From assembly GCA_963693365.1 (NCBI GenBank), contig CAVNZM010000002.1, positions 7,192,001-7,256,000 of the forward strand: a stretch of 64,000 nt of DNA, written 5' to 3'. Both the position numbers and the translations under genes were made by a program. The stretch comes from Amoebidium appalachense. Its lineage: Eukaryota; Ichthyosporea. Positions 1 through 40,530 of this stretch are shown here, piece by piece. The stretch's first letter is position 1. Each line of letters begins with the position of its first letter. Under the pieces are notes generated by a model, which did not search any database, was not told where the DNA came from, and was given only the letters and a program-made list of their open reading frames with translations.

Positions 1-7
1 CACTCAC

Positions 8-24951
<24,944 letters not shown>

Positions 24952-25067
24952 CTGCAATAAGAGATATCAGAGATTGGTACGCACAGACACACACACAAGG
25001 AACAGCAAGGTTAGACATATACACGAGGAGCCAGGTGTCCGTTGGGACGGGGGGGGGGGGAGGGGGG

Positions 25068-25310
25068 GTTTTGAATGCGTCAAAAAGTACGAAGTACACA
25101 AGAACAAACGGATAACACGATGCAGAATGCAAGCCATACATAAAGAGTATGCATAATAAGCAGAGCCCATCCTCAGGGGGGGCCCACGTCATCCACAGTA
25201 CCCGAGTTTCGACCTATTCCCCTCGTTAACGAAACCCAACTCAGATACTGTTTCACTTGAACATGAGTAGGTCACCCGTCTTGATCAGAGACGAGCAGGG
25301 TTGCTTATGG
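25068..25310 (-). repeat. Interspersed repeat, subfamily A, long copy
   Basis: GAATGCGTCAAAAAGTACGA to GACGAGCAGGGTTGCTTATG, abutting a GGGGGGGGGGGAGGGGGGG run at its left end and a new G tract at its right end. Confidence 0.85.
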
Positions 25311-25399
25311 GGGAGGGGGGGGGGGGGAGGGGCAGGCTAAAGAATGGGGTACAAAGTATGAGGAGGGAGGCCGGGGGGGGGGGGGGGGGGGGGGGGGGG

Positions 25400-25612
25400 T
25401 AAAGAATGGGGTACAAAGTATCAAAGGGGGAGCGGGGGTGGGGAGAAGGGGAGGACCCCCCGCCCCCTCCCCCCCCTCCCTCCCCCCCCCCCCCCCCCCT
25501 TCCCCCCTCCCTCCCTATCCTTCTCCCCTCCCCAACCCCGTCCCGAGACACATTTTACCGCCTTTCCTTCTCACCCTGCCCCCGTGCTTCCCTCTCCTAC
25601 CCACCCCACCCC

Positions 25613-25643
<31 letters not shown>

Positions 25644-26130
25644 AAAAAAAAAAAAAAACTTAAACCATCACATCCGAACAAGCTGAAGTGCTAGCCTACT
25701 CTACATTCCAACACATAAATTGACGGGTGGTGTGTGCAATCCACCCGAGAAAACAAGTGAAAAGGACTGCTGGGGGGATTAAAGAAGGGGTACAAAATAT
25801 GAAACGGGGAGCGGGGGTGGGGAGAAGGGGAGGACCCCCCCCCCCCCCCCCCTCCTCCCCCCCCCCCCTCCCTCCCCATCCTTCTCCCCTCCCCAACCCC
25901 CCGTCCCAAGACACATTTTACCGCCTTTCCTTCTCACCCTGCCCCCGTGCTTCCCTCTCCTACCCCCCCCCCCCCCCCCAAAAAAAAAAAAAAAAAAAAA
26001 AAAAACTTAAACCATCCACATCGGATCAATTAAGCTGAAGTGCTGGTCTACTCTACATTCCAACACATATATTGACGGGTGGTGTGTGCAATTAACCCGA
26101 GAAAACAAGTGAAAAGGACTGCTAACTGAA
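25400..26130. repeat. Tandem duplication, about 380-bp unit, two copies
   Basis: Both units run AAAGAA(T)GGGGTACAAA, GAGCGGGGGTGGGGAGAAGG, a C-rich stretch, TTTTACCGCCTTTCCTTCTC, C(n)A(n), ACTTAAACCATC, CTCTACATTCCAACACATA and AAAACAAGTGAAAAGGACTG. Unit 1 is 25400-25779 and unit 2 is 25780-26130. A partial extra start lies at 25331-25352. Confidence 0.85.
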
Positions 26131-27399
26131 TCAAGACTACCCAGATGTAGCGAGAATGAACGGATGGGTGTTGACTTCTCTTCCTTTTTTTTTTTTTTTT
26201 TTTTTGCTGTTCTTTCTTTGTTCCCTCCTCCTCCCTCCCCCCCCCCCCCCAATCCCCTTCCCCACGCACACACACACACATTTTTGGGGGACATCAAACA
26301 CGCGGAAACCGATTTACTGTGTAAACGGAAATGCGCTAAAATACACAGAATCCGACACAGAATGCAGTTGTGTGGTAAGAGAGAGACAATAAAATACACA
26401 ATCACACGTTTACGGAGAAACAGGGAGAGAGCAAATACACAGAAACCGTTTCAGGGAGAGAGAGACACAGTGCCCACCCACCCAGTTCCCTGCTGTGGTG
26501 GTATTGCAGCCACGGCTGCTGCTGATTTTGGGGGGCGGGGGGGTGGAACCAACCCCCCCACCATGGGCCCCACAGGGGGCAGAGTGGCCCTGTGGATGTA
26601 CGTGTGTGCGTGTTTGGGGCAGGGAGGGGGGGGGGAGGGGGGGGGGGGAGGGGGGGCGAGGGAAGGGGGAAGCCGGAAGGAGGGGGGAGGGGGAGAGAGG
26701 GGGAAGGGGGGAAAGAGGGGAGGGGGGGAGGGGGGGGGGGGGGGGGGGATGGGGGATGTAAGGATAAAGGTTAGAGTCGGGTGGGTGATGATCGAACGGC
26801 TCTTGGTTTAGTGTGAATGTGTTGGTGTGAACGGGGGGAAAGGGCGGGTGGGCAAATGGCTTGGTGTGGAAGAGGGGGGCTGTGCGGCGCTCGGGGGGAG
26901 GGGGGGGGGGGGGGAGGGGAGGGGGCGGGAGGGGGGGGGGGGGGGGGTTGTGATGTGACTGGGTGTATGTGGGTGCCTAATCGGTTATGTTTGTAAGGGC
27001 CCGCAAGTGCATGTGTCTGTATGGTTGGGTGTGTAGGTGAATGGGGGCATTAGGGGATGGCGCAGTTCATGTGGAGGGTGCTGTGCAGGTGCTCGTGTTG
27101 GTGTCTGTGTGTGTATGTATATTTGCGTAGCCCATGTGATTGCTGGAATGTGTGCATTAGTGTGCATCTAAGGCGGACAGGAGAGATCGATGTGTGTGTG
27201 TGTGTGAAGGGGTTGGGCAAGAGGGCGGGAGTGGTAGGAAGCGGGGGGGGGAGTGGGTGGGGACGGGGGGGGGGGGGGGGGGGAGGGTTACAGACCGTGT
27301 GCCCGAATTTACTGGAGAAAGGGGTGGCATGGGTGTAAAAGAAAGGGTAAGGGGGTTGGGAGTGAAGCAGGGTTGAGGGAATGGGGGGTTTGGGTGTTG
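26131..27399. other. Non-coding G-rich stretch
   Basis: Poly-T (26186-26205), poly-C (26237-26250), and many G/GGGGA tracts between 26620 and 27290 with GT-rich filler. I see no supported gene. A weak candidate exon on the minus strand lies at about 27400-27460. Confidence 0.6.
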
Positions 27400-27459
27400 T
27401 ACATAGGACTCCCTCATCTTCTCCTGTAGGGGCTCTAATGCTCTGATCATTTTGTGACA

Positions 27460-29090
27460 TTGCTGTCTGCTTTACTTTTATTAAGACCACCAATTTATGT
27501 CAGCGTGTTGCAGTGAAGTGTGGGGCAGGCTCGTGCTCGTGTACGCAAGAGACAGTCGTGTGGCTGCGGAATCGAAGAAAACCAAATCTTTCACAAGACG
27601 CATGCCACAACATCAATGTCATGATGAAAATAGTGAAATCTTCTAACCTAACAAGACTGATGTATTTGAACTGTACTACTTGGCAGAGTGCACAGGCAGA
27701 GGATTGACAAAAAGAAATGCACAGCTCCTGAGGCAGCAAGGGGGGGGGGGGGTAGCAAGGTGGCAGGGGGAGTGGTTTCCGGCAGAAAGCGAACCTGGGA
27801 GGGGATGCTGGAAATCGGAGAAGGGAGAGCCTTTGGGGGAAGGGGGGGGGGGGGGGGAAGGGGGGAGGGGGGAGGAAAAAGGGGGAGGGGGGGGGGAAGG
27901 GGGGCCGGGGGGGGGGGGGGGGGGGGGGGGGGGGTTGGTGACATGGAGGGAGAAGGAATATATTGGCCATATTGGCCTATATGTTGAGGTTGGAAGGGGA
28001 GGGGGGGGGGGGGGGGGGGAGGGGGGAGGTTCGGGAACGCGCCAGAGAGTGTGCGTTTGGTGAGCTCTACAACGTAAAAATGGTGCAGAAACTGCATAGA
28101 TCAACTTGGCTTCTGCATGCAGCCACGGAGGCAGAAGCACGGACAGCACAAACATCGGGTGCAGCAACTGCTGGAGCTGCCTTCCCCATCGCAAGGCTGG
28201 CAGAAGAAATTACAGACTCATGGATTAAACATCGATGCAAAAAAAAAGGGAGGTGCCAACGCAAAGAATTCTTACATGGTCAGTTAGCAGAGACACATCT
28301 CTCCCTTGTCACCGTCACTCTGCTTTCTCCCTCACTTTCACTGGCGAGGTCAGAATCTCCGCGGGGAGTGCTTCAACATCTGTTTGTGTGCTTTGATTGT
28401 AGTGGCATCAAGATACAGTGTGAATAATAGTGGTGCCAGCTCAGAAAAATTAATCCTTTTTCAGTATACGACCGACAACTTGTTGATCTTAGAGCTGTTC
28501 ATGATATTCTGCCATCTACGGTTACAGTTCAACTTGGGCATGTTTTAGACATGTATCTTGTACCATTCACCGACTAGATCAAGCACCACCATATGCCTTT
28601 GCGCCTTTACAATAGCTTAAAACCTTTCCCCTTATGCTACACAGAAGCCATGTCCTTTCCATGGCTCGTCACTCTCTCGCCTTCTTTTTAGCCTGTGACT
28701 GTTTACAATCTATTCGTCTGTATACAGACTCTAAGCGTAGACCGTTGGACTAATGCTTTGCTTGATTTTATCTCTGAAGATGACGTCATAGAAAACCACA
28801 CAATGGGCATAAAAGGTGTTGCTGGCCTTCGTTGCCAGCCCTGTTTGTGTAAGGCTCGTGACATGTCCGGTTGATGTTTGGTTGTTGTGGGAGGTAATAT
28901 TTTCTTTACATGTTTCAAAGTTTGCTACGCACATAGGTTTCCATTTGATTTTTTTCTAGTTAGTTTCTCACCCCCATTCTTGTTGCGTGTTTGTCAAGTG
29001 GCAACTCCGAAATCTGTTCTTTGAAGAACACACCTTCCCTTTTTCAGTACAAATTTAGAACGTACACATCATACTTCTAGTGCTTTTTCT
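27460..29090. other. Anonymous region upstream of the YTH-PIN gene
   Basis: Poly-G at 27841-27936 and 28002-28018. A plus-strand open stretch at 28080-28427 (MVQKLHRSTWLLHAATEAEA...) has mixed composition but no recognisable domain or splice support. 28430-29090 is unique AT-balanced sequence that probably includes the promoter of the next gene; no core element is convincing. Confidence 0.5.
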
Positions 29091-29147
29091 AGTTTGACGC
29101 CAACGTACACATGCAATTTACCGTCTTGTGCACCGAACTCTGGCAAC

Positions 29148-30905
29148 ATGACACAGAACAATTCAAGAATGGGTTATTCTGGCCGTTTTGCCCCTTATTC
29201 GACACGAAGCAGGAGTCGGGCAGCTACGAATTCTCAAGCTACCCACGTGGAAGTAATAGAGCTTTCATCAGATGACGAGGACTCTAGCACAACCACCCAA
29301 GACGGGAGACTCAGAAACAGTACACGGCGCGACAGCAACAGCCCACCAACGAGCGCAAGACATGAAAACGCAACGAGAACTGTTAACGAGCAAGTTCAAA
29401 CATCAACAGGTAGCCAGTCTTCTGCAGCCCCTACGGTGATAGATTTGACAGGTGAAGATGAACCCGCACCCACACCCGCACCCACCCAAACATCAGCTAC
29501 AACACACCCACCGGAGCAACCCAGAAGAACCACTCCGCATCCCAATAGAAAGGGCACCCGTTTTGGCCACATGGAGGTTCTAAAACACAACAATCACATA
29601 GTCAACGCGGCTGCAGTTTACCTGGACGGGGTTAGATTCAAAGGAATAGTCACACATGTTAACAAAATCCAGCAAATGGTCGCCGCTGTGAATAGCCGGA
29701 CGTGGCACCTTCCGTACGATACCAAGTTTGCCGTTTCGAAACATCAAAAGGCGAACCGCACGGTTTTTCTCCTTTTCACATCAGTTGAGGACGACGCTTT
29801 CCTCGGTATGGCGGAGGTGGTGAAACCCGTGGTGGTTAGCGCCAAGGACGGAAAAAACAAGGTCCCAGTTGACGTTGAGTTCAGGTTGCTACGGGACCTG
29901 AACAGCTCCGAATTTGGTAATGTTCTCTGCGAGCCGCAAACTGGGGTGCACACGGCCAAAACGAAACTCGTGCATGCGCCGGAGGCGGCGGAGGTTGACC
30001 ACAAGGGGCTGCACCAGCTCCTGAAGAGTTGGTGCCAAGCAAAGCGAAGGAAGTCGAAGGTTTTTAAGGCGCTCCAGCACAAAATAGAAAGACCAAACCC
30101 ACCCACCGGTTCGGAAACCGCCGCGGCAACATCGTTGCCGGCAACCATCCAGGCGCAACCGAACACGCGCGAGGGCTCGCCAGCGGCGGCGGCGAACGTC
30201 GGCGGTGTGCCCAACCCACACACGTCTCTGCCTCCTCCGGCCCAACAACCGTCTAACACTCACGCTTCCCCGACTTTCTCTCCTCCTTATCCCACAGCAG
30301 CGGAAAACTCGAGCATCAGCACACGTGGTTCAACATCATCGCCGCCGGCGCCCGCAGCTGGCGCAGCTCTGAGGGGTAGGTTTTGGGGGGCATGGCCCTC
30401 CCTCCCAACGTTCTCTGGTTTGTCGTCGTCGACACGTCATTTCTCTACCGCCATGACCTTCTCCGCCTCGAGTCTTTCCTTTTGCGCAAACGGGGCCGCT
30501 ACTGTCTGGTCATCCCTGTCGCTGTGCAGGAAGAAATTAACTTGCACTTCAAGCACGCGCGCGGACCCAAGAGGATGCTCGCCGACCACGTCTTGCGAAT
30601 CTTCCACGGGTTCCTCACCATGCGGAACGAGAACGTCTACATCCTCTTCCAGGAGAAAGCGCACGATGAGGATTACCGGCACGCGCTGCAGCAGATGAAA
30701 CAGACTCGGCCGGCGGATGCGCGCGTGATTGCGTGTGCGTTGTCATTGAACGCGCAGTACGAGGGGGAGGGTGTGCTGTGCGACCGATGACAACCTCATG
30801 AGGGTGGAGGCTGGAGTTGCCGGTCTGGCTACGGTGTCGTCGAGGGCGATGAGCGAGCACGGCGATAATTTTGACCTGGCGGTACAGTTTCCGAATTCAC
30901 ATTGA
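29148..30905 (+). CDS. SIM-YTH-PIN fusion protein, two compensating frame breaks
   Basis: First ATG at 29148. Residues 34-39 (VEVIEL, then SSDDED) and 97-100 (VIDL, then TGEDE) are SUMO-interacting motifs flanked by acid. Residues about 163-295 resemble a YTH domain: RFKGIVTHVNK, NSRTWHLP, VFLLFTSVEDDAFLGMAEVV, VEFRLLRDL, then a basic tail (KRRKSK). YTH domains read N6-methyladenosine in RNA. The Trp of the first cage position (W186) is present; no second cage Trp is visible after GMAEVV. A Pro/Ser/Ala linker leads to a PIN-like nuclease domain from about 30392: VVVDTSFL, VQEEIN, PADARVIACAL and TDDNLMRVEA carry the four conserved acids. Frame changes occur at the G6 at 30385-30390 and between 30763 and 30782, so the end returns to the original frame. 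Sequence error, pseudogene or unseen introns are all possible. Confidence 0.6.
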
Positions 30906-32500
30906 GTGCATCTGTTTTCTTCATTAGGTTTTTTTTTCCATTTTGGTTTTTTTTATGTGGGGAGGGGGACTGTTTTTTTTGTTTTTTATTATGTGGGTGT
31001 GTTTATGTACTTGTGTGTGTGCGTAGGTGCGCGTGCGTGTGGATGGGAGAGGGGTGAAGAGAGAGTGTATGGCTGGTGGCGTGTGCAAACACGTGCCCAT
31101 GCTCTTCCTTAAGCTTGGTGGTAACCTGTCTGTTTCCCACGGTTTTCAATGTGGCTTCATTTGGCTGTGCTCCGCCGTATTTTGCTCCTATACTTTTTTC
31201 TTCTGTCAACAAACGTGCACAATTTTGTGCATGCTCAACGACACACACACACACACACGGACACACACACAGTGCACTTGCGTGTGCTCAACAGGCACGC
31301 GCTCGTGGTATGGTGCCCACAAGAACACACGAACACACCGGAGTACACAACCCCACCGGAGCACGAAGCACACATGTTCACACACCACGTGTGTGTGCAC
31401 GCATTTCTGGACACCTCTCTTCCCTTGCCTTTCTTGCCAAACAGTGCCTGGTTTAAACACCAGGTTGCCGGTGGCAAAACGAGGTTAAGAGAAGAAAGAG
31501 GGGAGCATTCTTTCTTTTTGCCTTTGCATATGGGCACCCGAAAGGGTGGCTCATCAAAGGCTGAGAGATGGAGATTGTGGTGTCTGGGATGTGTGTGTGT
31601 GTGTGTGTGTGGCGTTTAGAGAGTGGTGGGTGGCATGCGCATGTGCACACGTTCGTGTTGCATGTGTATGCTGCAGGGGTATGGGTGCATGTGGGTGTGG
31701 GTGTCATGTGCTGCCGTGGGTGCATGCTTGGGCACTTACACAAACATATCACATCACCACACACAAACACACACACACACATGCCAAACTGGGGCCTACA
31801 GAGACAAGCACATGCGCACGCTCGAGCATACGTTTCCATTTTTTTTTTCTTTTTTTTCGTGCTCCTCTTATGTCTATATGGTCGACTTTTTTTCTTTTTT
31901 TTTTCTTGTTTCGTTGTAATTATTGGTTGGTTTGCTGGTTTGTGTTGTTGGTACGGATTGTATAAAGTAGGCTGACATGTTCTAAGTGTTGCTACGTTTT
32001 TCCTGTCTGGGGCATGGGATAAATTTTTGTATGTGAAATCTAAGGCACGGTCCAGTTTGAAAGCACACACACAGACACAGACACATACTTGCATGGACCG
32101 AGACAGACAGATAGACAGTTTGAGTGAAGGCGGCAAAAAGGTGTAGGGTTTTTTTTTGTCAGTGTTGTTGTTGTTGGGTGTTGGGGGGGGGGGGGGGGGG
32201 GGTGTCGGGGGGGGGATTTGTTACGGTAGGATGAGAGTATGGGGCGCATGTGTGCCCGGAAGTCTTGTCTTTCGCGGTTTTTCTTTCCAAGTCATTATTC
32301 TCGTTTTCTTGGTTCAGTAAGTCTATGATATGAATTTACGTTCGAAACCCCAGTGGTAATATGAATATGAATGTACTCATGGCCATAGAATGGTATCATC
32401 AGAGAAGGATATATCTAGGTGTGTGGGAGATATATGCCAAGTGCTGGGTTGTTTGAGGTCAGATATATGTGAGATATGGGGCCCAGAGCTGTGTTGTTGG
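30906..32500. other. Non-coding region 3' of the YTH-PIN gene
   Basis: Short AC, GT and T tracts; poly-G at 32180-32216. Several open frames are microsatellite translations (Thr-His, Cys-Val). No gene recognised. Confidence 0.55.
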
Positions 32501-33140
32501 AGGTGAGATATAAACAAATAGCTATGTTGTTTCAGGTGAGATATACGTGAAGCTTAAGTATGAGCTGTGTTGTTCGAGGTAAGATATTCGTGAAATATGA
32601 GCTGCTTTGCTTGAGGTGAGATCATCGTGAAATATGAACTCTGTTGTTCGAGCTGAGTTATACACAATGTATGAGTTGTGTTGCTCGAGGTGAGATATAC
32701 GTGAAATATATGCTGTGTTGGCTGAGGTGAGATATACGTGAAATAAGTGCTGTGTTGAGATATATGTGAAATATGTTCTGTGTTGCTTCTTGAGGTGAGA
32801 TATACGTGAAATATGTGCTGTGTTGCTTCTTGAGGTGAGATATACTTGAAGTATGTGCTGTGTTGGCTGAGATGAGATATACGTGAAATATGTGCTGTGT
32901 TGGCGCTGAGGTGAGATATACGTGAAATATGTGCTGTGTTGGCTGAGGTGAGGTTTACACGGGCTATATTTGAGGTGAGATCTGCGTGAAATATGAGAGT
33001 ATGAGCTGTGTTGCTTCTTGAGGTGAGATATACGTGAAATATGTACATGGGATGTGTTGCTTCTTGAGGTCACGGATATGCCTGAAATATGAGTGCTCGC
33101 TGTGTTGCTTGAGGTGAGATGCACGTGAACATGACCCATC
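32500..33140 (+). repeat. Minisatellite with GAGGTGAGATATACGTGAAA core
   Basis: About 16-18 degenerate units of about 30-45 bp: (G)CTGTGTTG, optional CTTCTT, GAGGTGAGATATACGTGAAA, TATG. Each unit carries a consensus-like donor GAG|GTGAGA on the plus strand. Two minus-strand open frames (205 and 164 codons) are by-products of the repeat. Confidence 0.85.
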
Positions 33141-33464
33141 AGGTGTTGTGCTGTGGGTGGGGAGCCGCTGAGTCTTGCTATTCACTGTTGAAATGTGCTT
33201 TACTTGAGTGTAACGTAGTTGTGCATGCGCTTGCATATGCCACAGTGGGGTGTGTGCACCTTGAGTGTAACCTATAAAGTTGCAGAGCTACGGTCTTCGT
33301 CAGTAAGCTCGGGTTCAACGTGGTTTCTTTAAATTTGTGACCCTTGAACTTCGAATTTGTGTGTTGGCAATATTGATCTGTGTTGGCAATATTGGTCATG
33401 TGCATTCTCTGTATTCCTCATGTCTGTCTGTGTGCACCGTGCACGTGGTCATGTATGACACCGG

Positions 33465-33466
<2 letters not shown>

Positions 33467-33507
<41 letters not shown>
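33467..33507. repeat. Poly-T, about 41 nt
   Basis: Long uninterrupted T run, followed by T-rich and G-rich sequence. On the minus strand it could be the poly(A) tail of a retroposed sequence, but no retroelement body is recognisable next to it. Confidence 0.9.
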
Positions 33508-33509
<2 letters not shown>

Positions 33510-33599
33510 CTTTTCTTTTTAGTTGTCTTTTTTTTCTTTTTGTGTGTGCTCGTGTAGTAGAGCTGGGGGGGTGGGGGTGGGGGGGGGGGGGAGGTGGTG

Positions 33600-35014
<1,415 letters not shown>

Positions 35015-35298
35015 AGGGGGGTCAGAATTGATGCTGTGTCTCTGTGTTTGGATTCGTCAGGTGTGTGGCACATGTACATGTGCAACATTTGTGTGCACAT
35101 GCAATTAATGTATGCGTGGAAGAAAATCTGCGACATTTATTCACCGAGCTTTAATTTGAGTGATTTATTTTAATTAAGGGTACCCACACGGTGGGTAACG
35201 TTAGCACCCTTTGTTTAATGAATGTATACGTTACGGAAACACTATAGTATACAACAGAAGAAGGGCGAGCTTCTGAAAGGCTTTTCATACTTTAATTG

Positions 35299-35612
35299 AA
35301 CGGTGAATCATTTCAATAGTATTATGACTTATACGTAAACTAATCGGTAGGTAATAAGGCATTTCTTTTGGAGTTAAAATCACATAATCAAGTTTCATCA
35401 ATCAGCTCATAGTTTAGTAGAACGGTAAATACCTAAGTTCGCCTCATACATTTTGAACGGTGAATCATTTCAATAGTATTATGACTCGTACGTAAACTAA
35501 TTGGTAGGTAATAAGGCATTTCTTTTAGGGTTAACATCACATAATCAAGTTTCATCAATCATCTCATAGTTTAGTAGAACGGTAAATACCTAAGTTCGCC
35601 TCATGCGTTTTG
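35299..35612. repeat. 157-bp tandem duplication, two copies
   Basis: Unit 1 35299-35455, unit 2 35456-35612. They differ at only about eight positions by eye, so the duplication is fairly recent. It is AT-rich, unlike the surrounding poly-G/poly-C landscape. Confidence 0.9.
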
Positions 35613-35633
35613 TAACTCGAATTCGAATGTAGC

Positions 35634-35790
35634 ACCCCCCCCCCCCCCCCCCCCTACCAAATTCCAAATAGCAACAACAAAACCAATATTCTTAAAAAAA
35701 AAAAGAAAAGAAAAGAAACCCTGGCTCAGTTTCGGCTCCCTTTCAAATTGCACCCCCCCCCCCCCCCCCCTCCCCCCCCCCCCCCCCCCT
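35634..35790. repeat. Poly-C tracts
   Basis: C runs at 35634-35654 and 35752-35790 separated by an A-rich stretch, 190-340 bp downstream of the stop codon of the RING gene. This is the opposite orientation to most tracts in the first 25 kb. Confidence 0.9.
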
Positions 35791-35975
35791 CTTTCCATAA
35801 ACTTAACCCACCAACCACATTTTTTCACACACCCCAGCCTACGGTTGTTGTCGATAACACTATGCCATGGCAGAGTTTCTAAATTTCTGTTCTCCAACCC
35901 CCCCTCCCCCTTCCCCCTCAAAAAAAACAAAAAAAAAAAGAAATAAGAAATAAAAACTGAATCAAAACCCCAGGC

Positions 35976-39020
<3,045 letters not shown>

Positions 39021-39894
39021 CGTTGTTAAATCTTGCGGATACTAGCACGAAATCGCGAAAAATGTAGTATATAACTCTATTTAGTTGTTAAGCGAGTAGG
39101 GACTATTCTCTGTGCGTGTAGTTGTATGCTGGCCTCGAGGGAGGGAGTGGTTCTGGGAAAACTGAAGTACACGGGGTCTTTGCTATTGGCGAAGTAAGAT
39201 CCTAAACAGTAGAGGTAGGGTTATACGGGCGAATCGATACAAATGCCTAGGCATACGTGCAAGTTGAAGTGTGGTGGGCGGAGTTTAGTCTTCTAAGAAG
39301 TTTCGCACAGCAACAACAGCATTGTGTTGTGTTGTGCCACGGGGTTGCGTTCAGATTTGCGGGTGCCTGCCAGATTTGTTCGGATGTAATCACTGGAGAT
39401 GGAGATGGGTGTGTATTTGTGTGGGCCTATGAAATATAGTACGTTCTTTCGATCAAGTTCAAGGTAAAAAAACTACAGTGTGTGCAAGCGCGTGAAACGA
39501 TCACACGTGTGACTGCTAACTGAACAACGTAATGGTTTACGTTGTGTTTTTGTTTTGTGTTGTCAGGAGAAACGGTTGCGACGTTGTAACTTGCGTACGT
39601 ACTAACTGAGGTCCGCATTCTTCGTAACATTACCATGCCTTACACCAATATATCTTAACGGGGATTCAATTTATAAATTTCGGATAAAATAGGTATCGTG
39701 GGGCTGGATTACAAATCCAGATGGGGGCTTTTGCAAACAAAATCAGTCAACTGTACTTTTATTCTTTTTCTATAAAGATCTACGTTAGAGCTTTGATTCA
39801 GAGCAGCCAATAAACGATGAATCTCCCCACACTTCAAGTTGTTGCTACTGAACGCCTAGTGTGAATTTGTACGGCCAAATTGGACCTACTGGCC
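39021..39894. other. Upstream region of the RING gene
   Basis: Unique sequence without long homopolymers; presumably the promoter of the minus-strand RING gene. No core element or coding region can be supported. Confidence 0.5.
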
Positions 39895-39897
39895 TGT

Positions 39898-40527
39898 GGG
39901 TACGTTCGCACTAGGATCGTCGAAACGACGATCGTCGGTCCATCGATCTGATGACCTGCGCCCGAAAACCAACCGCGTGTTCGCACTGGGCAGATCGTCG
40001 GTCGCGGGTCGCCGGTTAGGACTGTTTACATATACACAAATACATATGATACTTATACTTTTTATGTATAGAAAATCTTTATACCTTTTACTTTTGTTGA
40101 TCACTTGTGATGTTTGATGAGCGTTTTATGCAGTTTACTACGGATGCTGCTTATGTTGCTCTACTGGTGATCATATTCTGTAATCTGCCACGTAAGCAGG
40201 GAGACACGCCTTTTGGACTAATCGTTGATTTTCACTGGATAGCTGGTGAAGTTTTTATTGTCTTCTCAGTATGCCGTGCATACTTGCATATCTTTCCGTC
40301 GAATAAATCCAGTCAAAAGAAAAAAGATTTTCAATCCGACCTCTGGTTCGGGAACTGGTTTGCTCTAATCGACGATCGAGCGTCGATTCATTAGCCATAT
40401 ATGGGGTTTTCGTCGTTTCATCGTTTCAGTGCGAACACCGTTCGTCGAAACGACGATCGTTGATGGCTCACCGATTTATCCAAATATGGGAATTCGTCGT
40501 TCCGACGATTCTAGTGCGAACGTACCC
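39898..40527. mobile_element. 630-bp TIR element (non-autonomous, PIF/Harbinger-like size of TSD)
   Basis: Terminal inverted repeats of about 34 bp begin GGGTACGTTCGCACTAG and differ at only two or so positions. They are flanked by TGT on both sides (39895-39897, 40528-40530). A second inverted pair, TGTTCGCACTG near 39979 and CAGTGCGAACA near 40425, suggests nested or sub-terminal repeats. No transposase is encoded; the largest frame (40107-40394) has no recognisable domain. The superfamily is inferred from the 3-bp duplication and the G-rich terminus. Confidence 0.8.
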
Positions 40528-40530
40528 TGT

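Noticed and set aside
30383-30790. PIN domain as an independent gene starting at TTG 30383
   Set aside because: There is no ATG context or promoter, it starts at a G run directly after the YTH linker, and its last catalytic segment lies back in the YTH frame; a fusion with frame breaks is simpler.
32522-33139. 205-codon minus-strand ORF rich in His, Ser and Thr
   Set aside because: It is the reverse translation of a minisatellite; a second frame of 164 codons is also open.
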